6,539 nucleotides of DNA from Alphaproteobacteria bacterium (GTDB lineage: Bacteria; Pseudomonadota; Alphaproteobacteria; UBA6615). The translations under genes and the position numbers were made by a program. The DNA is taken from contig JAURLR010000256.1 of the NCBI GenBank assembly GCA_030831135.1, forward strand, positions 1 through 6,539, written 5' to 3'. This document shows positions 1-5,318 of this stretch, one piece after another (the stretch's first letter is position 1; every line of letters starts with the position of its first letter). The notes under the pieces were generated by a model. It was not told where the DNA came from. It searched no databases and was given only the letters and a program-made list of their open reading frames with translations.

Positions 1-62
1 ACTTGCATGTGTTAAGCCTGCCGCCAGCGTTCGCTCTGAGCCAGGATCAAACTCTCAAGTTG
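1..62 (-). rRNA. rrs: 16S rRNA, 5' end only (partial)
   Basis: Read on the minus strand, this is the start of a small-subunit rRNA gene. It contains the universal primer site AGAGTTTGATCCTGGCTCAG (plus-strand 36-55), then the conserved helix bases around AACGCTGGCGGC and the ACATGCAAGT block at the window edge. Aligning the primer site to E. coli position 8 puts mature base 1 at about 62. The GCGAACGCTGGCGGCAGGC wording is usual for Alphaproteobacteria. The gene runs out of the window to the left, so the rest of the operon (presumably tRNAs, 23S and 5S) is not visible. The identity is certain; the exact mature 5' end is by homology only. Confidence 0.97.
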
Positions 63-78
63 ATTCCCCCGACGTTCA

Positions 79-90
79 GGACCGAAGTCC
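79..90 (-). other. UUCG tetraloop hairpin in the rRNA leader
   Basis: On the transcript strand this reads GGAC-UUCG-GUCC: a perfect 4-bp stem closed by the C(UUCG)G tetraloop, one of the most stable RNA loops known. It ends 16 bases before the predicted 16S 5' end. A second small inverted repeat at 95-107 lies just upstream. A role in folding or processing of the precursor is inferred; the structure itself is plain in the sequence. Confidence 0.6.
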
Positions 91-237
91 ATCCAGTCAG
101 GTTGACTAGAAGCGTCTACTTAGCACAAGCGAGGCACAACTTAATGTACCTCGTTTACATTCCAAGAATGCGCGTGCAAGCGAACGTAAAATATCACGAA
201 CCGCCGCCTGCGCATCCCTTCTTTCAGGTATTCACAA

Positions 238-251
238 TGTCCAACAGCGCA
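238..251 (-). promoter_or_regulatory. boxA-like antitermination site
   Basis: The minus strand reads TGCGCTGTTGGACA and continues into TTGTGAA. It resembles the rRNA boxA consensus TGCTCTTTGACA and sits where boxA is expected, between the promoter and the 16S gene. In the known system, NusB-NusE bind boxA RNA so that RNA polymerase reads through the untranslated operon. The match is imperfect, so this rests on position and partial similarity. Confidence 0.45.
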
Positions 252-345
252 GATGCCTATCGCTCCAATACAGGGCGCGAAAACTTTGGCATTTTGCAGA
301 GCCGCCCCGACGGGACCGAAGACCCTTACTGGGCGGCGAGGGCGG

Positions 346-374
346 GTTGTACGACCACGAACCAATCAAGTCAA
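346..374 (-). promoter_or_regulatory. rrn promoter P2 (proximal)
   Basis: The minus strand has TTGACT (369-374) as the -35 box, a 17-base spacer, and TACAAC (346-351) as the -10 box. Transcription should start near 338-340 and run towards the 16S gene. Directly upstream (375-407) is an AT-rich tract with runs of five and seven Ts on the plus strand (A runs on the transcript strand), as in UP elements that bind the alpha subunit of RNA polymerase. Spacing is optimal and the position fits an rRNA operon. Confidence 0.65.
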
Positions 375-474
375 ATGCTTTTTCGACGAGATTGAAAAGT
401 TTTTTTACAACCCATTCCGACTGACTTGTCTGTTTCACCGGAGTGTCACAAACCCGTCGTGTCTATGGGCGGTT

Positions 475-502
475 GATATAGGGATACGGGGGTCCCTGTC
501 AA
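475..502 (-). promoter_or_regulatory. rrn promoter P1 (distal)
   Basis: The minus strand has a perfect -35 box TTGACA (497-502), a 16-base spacer rich in C, and TATATC (475-480) as the -10 box. The predicted start is near 468, about 405 bases from the 16S gene. It lies about 128 bases upstream of P2, giving the tandem arrangement common for rRNA operons. The consensus -35 and the AT-rich palindrome further upstream (523-534) support a strong promoter. Confidence 0.65.
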
Positions 503-522
503 CGTCCATCTCGCAGTGCAGC

Positions 523-534
523 AAAATATATTTT
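523..534. promoter_or_regulatory. AT-only palindrome, likely UP element of rrn P1
   Basis: AAAATATATTTT is a perfect 12-base palindrome of only A and T in otherwise GC-rich DNA. It is centred about 60 bases upstream of the predicted P1 start, where UP elements or Fis-like activator sites usually lie. It also lies about 105 bases before the phosphatase start on the other strand, so it could serve that gene too. The function is inferred from position and composition. Confidence 0.45.
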
Positions 535-639
535 CACAGCGCTTCATGGCGACCGGAAATCGGCGTGACATCTTGCGCAGCGGCTCTCTGGCATGCAACC
601 TGAACCCCAAGAATCGGGCAGTCCAGACAAGGCAAGTAC

Positions 640-1164
640 ATGAAACGCCTCCTCCTCATGCGGCACGGTAAATCAGGCTGGGACAGCGAAGATCAAAATG
701 ATTTTGACCGGTTCCTCAGCCCGCGCGGACAGAACGACAGCAAGGCCGTTGCAAGCTGGATGGTCGCGTATGACCGGATACCCGAACGTATCCTGTTTTC
801 CGACGCGGTTCGAACCTCGCAAACCTGCGAAATTGTCCGCAAGGGACTTCCGGGAGCCGTCGCGGCGCAGGCCGTGCGGGACCTCTATCTCGCCTCGCCG
901 GGCACGCTCCTCGCCACAATCGAGAAAATCCCGGAAGACATCCACTGCGCCCTGGTGATCGGCCACAACCCCGGTCTGGAGTCGCTCAGCCGCCTGATGT
1001 CAGGCCCGGGTTCTGATACGGTCGCGATGGACAGCCTCGAACTTGGCTTTCCACCGGCCGGACTTGCCGTGATCGAGCTCAGTGGCGAGAACTGGCGCAC
1101 CATGTCGGCAGAAGGTGGCCGGCTGACCGCCTTTGTCCGGCCCAAGCAGCTCCAGTCCGCCTGA
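640..1164 (+). CDS. SixA-type histidine phosphatase
   Basis: This is a 174-residue member of the histidine phosphatase (phosphoglycerate mutase-like) superfamily, close to SixA, and probably cytoplasmic. The catalytic RHG motif is residues 8-10 (MRHGKSGW), where His9 would take the phosphate. The SDAVRTSQT block (54-62) supplies conserved Arg58, and IGHNPG (107-112) the second active-site His109. In E. coli, SixA removes phosphate from the phosphohistidine of signalling or phosphotransfer proteins; the substrate here is unknown. Length fits the family (about 160-175). The ATG has a modest AAGG (629-632) seven bases upstream. It is divergent from the rRNA operon and convergent with the dehalogenase gene 9 bases beyond its stop, so it is probably transcribed alone. 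I saw no clear promoter on this strand. The family call is firm; the partner is not. Confidence 0.9.
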   Translation: MKRLLLMRHGKSGWDSEDQNDFDRFLSPRGQNDSKAVASWMVAYDRIPERILFSDAVRTSQTCEIVRKGLPGAVAAQAVRDLYLASPGTLLATIEKIPEDIHCALVIGHNPGLESLSRLMSGPGSDTVAMDSLELGFPPAGLAVIELSGENWRTMSAEGGRLTAFVRPKQLQSA

Positions 1165-1173
1165 GCGCGTGCC

Positions 1174-2094
1174 TCAGCCGCGCAGTTGCTTGACGAAACC
1201 GGCAACCGCAGCACCAAAATCATCAGGGCAGTCCTCCTGCATGTAGTGGCACCCATGCACCGTGACCTCTGTCTGGTTCTTGAAGGTCCGCGCATGTTCG
1301 CGCGCGGCACCAGCCAGACCATGTCCCTCATCGGCATTGATGAAGAGCTTGGGCGTCTCGGTTTCGACCAGCCAGTCGGCATAGAACTTCACAAGCTCAT
1401 GGTTGTCAGCCGGTTCACCATCGAACGGAATGTCATTGGGCATGATGATGCTGGGAGCCCTGGTGCCACCCGGGCGGTTGGTGGGATAGCGGTAGACCTC
1501 TTTCTCCGCCTCGGAGAGATCGCGAATGATGCCGCGCTCGAACAGCATCATCTCCACGAACAGATTCCTCTCCAACGCCGCCTTCTCGCCTTCCGGCGTG
1601 CGGAAATTCTTGAACGCTCCAACCCGTTCTTTGGGAATGTCACTCCAGTGGCGCGGCCAGACCATCGCCTCCATATAGGCGATCCCCTGAATCTGTTTCG
1701 GGAACCGCGCAGCGCGATAGAATCCGACCGCGGCACCCCAGTCGTGAATCACGAGGATGACATTCTTGGTCAGGTTCAGTGCGTCGAAGAAGGCATCGAA
1801 ATAGTCGATATTGTCCTGAAACCGGTAGCCATCATGCCCCGATGTCGAGGACCAGCCATGGGCGATGAAGTCCGGCGCAATGATTCGACCCATGCCTTCA
1901 ACATGGGGAATGACGTCACGCCACAGAAACGACGAGGTCGGGTTCCCGTGCAGAAAGACAATCGGATCCCCCTCCCCGATATCGATATAGGCCATCTCGG
2001 CATCCCCGACCGACACGGTCTTGCGCAGCTCCGGGTTGGCGGTCGACAGGGTTTTTGACGGGTCGGGTGTGGGCAGAACGGCTTTGGGCGGCAT
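1174..2094 (-). CDS. Haloalkane dehalogenase, HLD-II subfamily (LinB/DhaA-like)
   Basis: A 306-residue alpha/beta-hydrolase that should hydrolyse the carbon-halogen bond of haloalkanes to an alcohol and halide. All five catalytic positions are visible: HGNPTSS (50-56) with halide-binding Asn51; HDWG (117-120) with nucleophile Asp118 and halide-binding Trp119; AYMEA with acid Glu142, whose placement after this strand marks HLD-II; and CHYMQED with base His283. The cap region (about 143-215) and C-terminus (KLFINA, NQTEVTV, QEDCPDD) follow LinB closely. I chose the ATG at 2094 because GGAG precedes it by six bases; TTG (2121) and GTG (2118) upstream lack this. The N-terminus is about 15 residues longer than LinB, and the usual GMGxSD turn reads AHGWSS. 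No signal peptide, halide transporter or dehydrogenase is adjacent. Renilla-type luciferases share this fold, but enzyme activity is likelier here. Substrates cannot be read from sequence. Confidence 0.92.
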   Translation of the reverse strand: MPPKAVLPTPDPSKTLSTANPELRKTVSVGDAEMAYIDIGEGDPIVFLHGNPTSSFLWRDVIPHVEGMGRIIAPDFIAHGWSSTSGHDGYRFQDNIDYFDAFFDALNLTKNVILVIHDWGAAVGFYRAARFPKQIQGIAYMEAMVWPRHWSDIPKERVGAFKNFRTPEGEKAALERNLFVEMMLFERGIIRDLSEAEKEVYRYPTNRPGGTRAPSIIMPNDIPFDGEPADNHELVKFYADWLVETETPKLFINADEGHGLAGAAREHARTFKNQTEVTVHGCHYMQEDCPDDFGAAVAGFVKQLRG

Positions 2095-2104
2095 ATCAAT
2101 CTCC

Positions 2105-2119
2105 GGTGAAAAATTCACC
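2105..2119 (-). other. Inverted repeat abutting the dehalogenase ribosome-binding site
   Basis: GGTGAA, three bases, TTCACC forms a perfect 6-bp inverted repeat directly next to the GGAG (2101-2104 on the complementary strand) used by the dehalogenase. In the transcript it would be a small hairpin ending where the Shine-Dalgarno begins; as DNA it could be a short operator. The repeat is certain, its role unknown. Confidence 0.4.
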
Positions 2120-2271
2120 AAAGGGTATCACCCGGCCCGGACCGCGCCAGCCGGTGTGATTCGACAAGTCCCTTGCCCTGCGGGAAACAGTCGCCCACAA
2201 ATCGATCAAGACCCGCGCAAACCAGCGCTGGCAAAAAGCAGGGGAACAACCATGCCCGGAAAGGTCATTGC

Positions 2272-3273
2272 ATGAGCCGCGCCGGTCGATCAGCAGGTCG
2301 ATCAGCCAGCGGGTCCGGACAGGACGCCGCGACAGTCGACCTGAGTGCCGTCATCGTGGCTGCGTCCCCGGACGGCCCGCTTGTGCTCCTGCGCCAGATC
2401 GGCGGCGACCTCCTGCCCTCGCTGCCGTCAGGGCCGCTGGAGCCACGGCACAGAACCATCGAGGCGGGCTTGCGGAGCTGGGTCGAGGAATTGACCGGAC
2501 ACAGTCTGGGCTATGTCGAACAGCTCTACACTTTCGGAGATGCCAACCGGCACGCCAGCGCGCGCGGCCAGACGAGCCGGTCGTTGTCCATCGGCTATCT
2601 CGCGCTGGTCCGTGAAACCCGCGCACGACAGGGCGATGATATCGCCTGGCAGAGCTGGTACCGGTTCTTTCCCTGGGAGGATATGCGGGCCGGTGCGCCA
2701 CAGGTGATGACGCGGATCCGTGAAGGCATCGCGGGCTGGATCGCCGAAGCCCCGCGCGACGAGCGAGAGGACCGGGAGAGCCGCGCCCGGGCCGCGTTCG
2801 GAGCGGCCGGCGACCGCTGGAACGAGGAACTCGTCCTGGAGCGCTACGAGCTGCTCTATGAAATCGGCCTTGTGCCCGAAGCCCATCGCGACGGCGCAGC
2901 CTGCTGGGCGCCACGCGAAGCCGCACTCACAGAGGCCGAAAGCCTGTATTCGGACCATCGGCGCATACTTGCAACGGGGATTTCGCGCCTGCGTGGCAAG
3001 ATCAAATACCGCCCGGTCGTCTTCGAACTGATGCAACCGCGCTTCACCTTCCTGCAATTGCAACGCACCGTGGAAGCACTCGCGGGTGTGGAACTCCACA
3101 AACCGAATTTCCGCCGCCTGGTCGAGCATCAGGGACTGGTCGAGGAAACCGGGGCGGTGACGTCAAACACCGGCGGGCGCCCGGCCCGCCTGCTGCGATT
3201 CCGGCGCGACATCCTGCGCGAACACCCCGGAACGGGGGTGGGTCTCCCCCCTGGCAGGCCGCGCAAGACCTGA
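2272..3273 (+). CDS. nadQ: NadQ/NrtR-like NAD-biosynthesis regulator (Nudix-like domain plus winged helix)
   Basis: A 333-residue predicted DNA-binding regulator, most like the alphaproteobacterial NadQ family (COG4111) and related to NrtR. Residues 1-20 are a low-complexity Gly/Ser/Arg tail. A Nudix-like domain follows (about 22-135), with the EQLYTFGD signature (83-90) and IGYLALV (107-113) seen in NrtR. Its Nudix box is degenerate: at 69-77 the expected REUxEExGU reads SWVEELTGH, so hydrolysis is unlikely and ligand sensing is favoured. A middle helical segment (about 145-240) is longer than in NrtR. The C-terminal winged helix (about 250-312) has PRFTFLQLQRTVEAL, NFRR (279-282) and GGRPARLLRF. 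The ATG at 2272 was chosen for GGAAAGG (2258-2264) seven bases upstream; an in-frame ATG at 2173 lacks one. It sits just upstream of nadA on the same strand, which supports control of nadAC. The ligand is not shown by the sequence. Confidence 0.82.
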   Translation: MSRAGRSAGRSASGSGQDAATVDLSAVIVAASPDGPLVLLRQIGGDLLPSLPSGPLEPRHRTIEAGLRSWVEELTGHSLGYVEQLYTFGDANRHASARGQTSRSLSIGYLALVRETRARQGDDIAWQSWYRFFPWEDMRAGAPQVMTRIREGIAGWIAEAPRDEREDRESRARAAFGAAGDRWNEELVLERYELLYEIGLVPEAHRDGAACWAPREAALTEAESLYSDHRRILATGISRLRGKIKYRPVVFELMQPRFTFLQLQRTVEALAGVELHKPNFRRLVEHQGLVEETGAVTSNTGGRPARLLRFRRDILREHPGTGVGLPPGRPRKT

Positions 3274-3283
3274 TGTTTTGCGC
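3261..3283 (+). terminator. Hairpin at the nadQ stop codon, possible weak terminator
   Basis: GCGCAAGAC and GTTTTGCGC pair as a 9-bp stem (one G-U wobble) with a 5-base loop, and the nadQ stop codon lies mostly in the loop. The following bases are ATTTCGT, so the U tract is poor. It could attenuate or partly terminate the nadQ transcript before the nadA promoter, or protect the 3' end. The stem is clear; termination is inferred. Confidence 0.35.
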
Positions 3284-3314
3284 ATTTCGTGGACGTGACA
3301 TTGTTCATAACGGC

Positions 3315-3343
3315 TTGACCTCGCCCGTTATACTCAATATCAG
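3315..3343 (+). promoter_or_regulatory. Probable nadAC promoter
   Basis: TTGACC (3315-3320) as -35, a 17-base spacer and TATCAG (3338-3343) as -10 give an acceptable sigma70-type promoter about 75 bases before the nadA start. TATACT at 3329-3334 is a better -10 by sequence, but only the weak TTCATA (3305-3310) precedes it at suitable spacing. Either choice leaves the candidate operator over the polymerase site. Confidence 0.45.
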
Positions 3344-3348
3344 TCTAA
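3328..3348. promoter_or_regulatory. Candidate NadQ operator upstream of nadA
   Basis: TTATACT and AGTCTAA, separated by seven bases, are inverted copies matching at six of seven positions. The 21-base site overlaps the predicted -10 region of nadA, where binding would block RNA polymerase. It lies between a NadQ-like regulator gene and its likely target. AT-rich inverted repeats of this sort are plausible for winged-helix dimers. Assignment to NadQ is inference from position and symmetry. Confidence 0.5.
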
Positions 3349-3358
3349 GCTGATCAGC
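3349..3358. repeat. 10-base palindrome next to the candidate nadA operator
   Basis: GCTGATCAGC is a perfect palindrome that begins at the base after the 21-base near-palindrome. Its left half also pairs with ATCAG at 3339-3343. It may be an extension of the operator, a start-site hairpin in the nadA leader RNA, or chance. Confidence 0.3.
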
Positions 3359-3419
3359 CGTTCCTCTCGTGTCCGGCATTTTTTCGGCTTATCCATATTC
3401 TCATTCGGAGATTATTTCG

Positions 3420-4439
3420 ATGACACTGACGGTTTCACCCACCACGCCCGATCCGGTCTTTTCCGACGCGGTCGCCGCGCGCATGTCGCCGGTCTTCGAG
3501 CGGGTCAAAACGGTTATTCCGGCAATGGAATGGCCGGTCTTTGCACCCGAAATCGATGCGATCCTGCGCCTCAAGAAAGAGCAGAACGCGGTCATTCTGG
3601 CGCACAATTACCAGACCCCGGAAATCTTTCACTGCGTGGCCGATATTGTCGGCGACTCCCTCGCCCTCGCGCGCGAAGCCGCCAACACCCAGGCCGACTG
3701 CATCGTCATGTGCGGTGTTCACTTCATGACCGAGACCGCCAAATTGCTGAACCCGGAAAAGACGGTTCTGATCCCCGACATGAACGCCGGGTGTTCACTG
3801 GCGGATTCGATCACCGGCGCCGATATCCGGTTGTTGCGCGAAACCTATCCGGGCGTACCTGTCGTGACCTACGTCAACACCTCGGCTGAAGTGAAGGCCG
3901 AATCCGACATCTGCTGCACGTCGGGGAACGCGGTCGCGGTGGTCGAGTCACTCGGGACTGATCGTGTGCTGTTCCTGCCCGACGAATACCTCGCCAACTA
4001 TGTGGCCGGGCAGACCGATGTCGAGATCATCGCGTGGAAAGGCCATTGCGAAGTGCATGAGCGTTTCACGCCTTCCGAAATCCAGGCCTATCGCGCCGGG
4101 GTCCCGGGGCTGGTCGTCATCGCCCATCCCGAATGCCCGCCCGATGTTCTTGCCGCAGCCGACTTCGTGGGCTCCACAGCCCAGATGATCAACCACGTCA
4201 AAAGCGAACGCCCCGGCAAGGTCCTGCTGCTGACCGAGTGCTCCATGAGCGACAATGTGGCAGCCGAACTGCCCGAGATCGAGTTCGTCCGGCCGTGCAA
4301 TCTGTGCCCGCACATGAAGCTGATCACCCTGCCCAAAATCCGGCACAGCCTGGAAACCATGGGTCAGGAGATCGTGATCGACCCCGCGCTCATTGCGCCG
4401 GCCCGCCGTGCGGTTGAACGCATGCTTGAAATTCGCTGA
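3420..4439 (+). CDS. nadA: Quinolinate synthase NadA
   Basis: This 339-residue cytoplasmic enzyme condenses iminoaspartate with dihydroxyacetone phosphate to give quinolinate, the second step of NAD synthesis from aspartate. It needs an oxygen-sensitive [4Fe-4S] cluster. The three expected ligand sites are present: Cys98 in MCGVHFMTE, a Cys at 165/166 in DICCTSGNA, and Cys296 in NLCPHMK. AHNYQ (61-65), GDSLALA (78-84), [13 protein letters not shown] (118-130) and HPECP (236-240) are further family blocks. The ATG at 3420 follows GGAG (3407-3410) at nine bases; a GTG at 3369 in the same frame has no such signal and would add 17 unconserved-looking residues. nadC starts 18 bases after the stop, so the two are almost certainly co-transcribed. 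Control by the upstream NadQ-like protein is likely. Confidence 0.97.
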   Translation: MTLTVSPTTPDPVFSDAVAARMSPVFERVKTVIPAMEWPVFAPEIDAILRLKKEQNAVILAHNYQTPEIFHCVADIVGDSLALAREAANTQADCIVMCGVHFMTETAKLLNPEKTVLIPDMNAGCSLADSITGADIRLLRETYPGVPVVTYVNTSAEVKAESDICCTSGNAVAVVESLGTDRVLFLPDEYLANYVAGQTDVEIIAWKGHCEVHERFTPSEIQAYRAGVPGLVVIAHPECPPDVLAAADFVGSTAQMINHVKSERPGKVLLLTECSMSDNVAAELPEIEFVRPCNLCPHMKLITLPKIRHSLETMGQEIVIDPALIAPARRAVERMLEIR

Positions 4440-4457
4440 CCAGCCGGGAACCAGACC

Positions 4458-5318
4458 ATGTCCGACATTGCCCCTTTGCCCACGCTGCTCGTGGAGCCGA
4501 TTGTGCGCGCCGCCCTCCTCGAAGACCTCGGACGCGCAGGCGACATCACCACAGCCGCCGTGGTCCCCCGCGAGGCCCGTTTCTTCGGCGCCATGGTCGC
4601 CCGCCGCCCTGGGACGATTGCGGGCACAGCAGCGGCCCGTATCGCATTTGAGCTGGTTGACCACTCGTTCGAGATCTCGGTCCTGCAACCCGACGGATCA
4701 GTCGTCGCAGCTGGCCAGCCGGTCATGCACATCAAAGGTCCCGCGCAGGCCGTCGTCACGGCAGAGCGCACGGCGCTCAACTTCATCAGCCATCTGTCGG
4801 GGATTGCAACGGTGACAGCCGAACTGGTCGCCGGCGTGGGCAACTACAAGGCGCGGATCACCTGTACCCGCAAGACAACGCCCAATCTTCGCGCGCTCGA
4901 GAAGCACGCGGTTCGCGCCGGCGGCGGCGTCAGTCATCGCTTCGGTCTGGATGACGGCATCCTCATCAAGGACAACCATGTGGCGCTGGCAGGCGGCATA
5001 AGTCCCGCTATCCGCAGCGCCAAGTCGGGCCTGGGTCACATGGTCAAGATCGAAGTCGAGGTCGACACGCTCGAACAGCTTGAGGAAGCTCTCAACGAAG
5101 GCGTGGACGCCATCCTGCTCGACAATATGGGGCCGGACCTGCTGCGCAAAGCCGTCGCAATGATCGACGGTCGCGCCATGTCGGAAGCCTCGGGACGCAT
5201 CACCGCGGATCAGGTGCCCGCCATCGCCGCGTCAGGCGTCGATATCATCTCGGCGGGCTGGATCACCCATTCCGCACCCGCACTGGATCTTGGCCTGGAT
5301 TTCGGGGTGACCCGCTAG
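4458..5318 (+). CDS. nadC: Nicotinate-nucleotide pyrophosphorylase (quinolinate phosphoribosyltransferase) NadC
   Basis: A 286-residue cytoplasmic enzyme, usual length, that turns quinolinate and PRPP into nicotinate mononucleotide, CO2 and pyrophosphate. It has the N-terminal open-face domain (LEDLGRAGDITT, 21-32), AERTALNF (102-109) with Arg104, and TRKTTPNLRALEKHAV (137-152) with Arg138 and Lys139. GGGVSHRFGLDDGILIKDNH carries His160, Arg161 and Lys171. IEVEVD (198-203) has Glu199 and Glu201, and LLDNM (220-224) has Asp222. EASGRIT and ITHSAPALDLGLDF close the phosphate-binding end of the barrel. One small oddity is AGW (266-268), where many homologues have VGA or similar before the THS motif. 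The ATG follows a modest GGGAA (4446-4450). It is the last gene of the nad unit: its TAG stop overlaps the stop of the opposing dehydrogenase gene, leaving no room for a terminator between them. Confidence 0.97.
   Translation: MSDIAPLPTLLVEPIVRAALLEDLGRAGDITTAAVVPREARFFGAMVARRPGTIAGTAAARIAFELVDHSFEISVLQPDGSVVAAGQPVMHIKGPAQAVVTAERTALNFISHLSGIATVTAELVAGVGNYKARITCTRKTTPNLRALEKHAVRAGGGVSHRFGLDDGILIKDNHVALAGGISPAIRSAKSGLGHMVKIEVEVDTLEQLEEALNEGVDAILLDNMGPDLLRKAVAMIDGRAMSEASGRITADQVPAIAASGVDIISAGWITHSAPALDLGLDFGVTR

Larger units (their letters stand above)
63..338 (-). other. Leader of the rRNA transcript (no protein gene)
   Basis: This stretch between the proximal rrn promoter and the 16S gene has no convincing reading frame. 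It shows features of an alphaproteobacterial rRNA leader on the minus strand. A boxA-like segment at 231-251 leads into ACATTGTGAA and a GCGCAGGCGGCGG block (about 201-214), wording that recurs in alphaproteobacterial rRNA leaders and spacers as I know them. Nearer the 16S end are a short inverted repeat at 95-107 (AGTCA, three bases, TGACT) and a UUCG tetraloop hairpin at 79-90. The matching strand for an RNase III processing stem would lie beyond the 16S 3' end, outside the window, so that stem cannot be tested here. Confidence 0.75.

Noticed and set aside
3..603. Open frames of 68-130 codons on both strands between the 16S start and the phosphatase gene
   Set aside because: They overlap the 16S sequence, the rRNA leader and its promoters, have no family resemblance I recognise, and lack convincing ribosome-binding sites.
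503..639. Promoter for the phosphatase gene on the plus strand
   Set aside because: One must exist, but no pair of -35 and -10 boxes with good spacing stood out; the best match, TTGCGC near 574, lacks a credible -10.
1161..1177. Small inverted repeat (CTGAG/CTCAG) spanning the convergent stops of the phosphatase and dehalogenase genes as a bidirectional terminator
   Set aside because: The stem is only 5 bp with a 7-base loop and no T or A tract follows on either side.
1186..2058. Long open frame (290 codons) on the plus strand opposite the dehalogenase
   Set aside because: It is the antisense shadow of a gene with full catalytic motifs; high GC leaves few stops in the opposite strand.
2428..3129. 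Minus-strand frame of 233 codons opposite the regulator gene
   Set aside because: Antisense shadow with no recognisable domain; the plus-strand protein has clear Nudix-like and winged-helix blocks.
3223..3240. GC-rich inverted repeat CACCCC/GGGGTG near the end of the regulator gene as a terminator
   Set aside because: It lies inside the coding sequence and is not followed by a T tract; the hairpin at 3261-3283 is better placed.
3948..4688. Minus-strand frame of 246 codons across the nadA-nadC junction
   Set aside because: It spans two clearly conserved genes on the other strand and has no family features.
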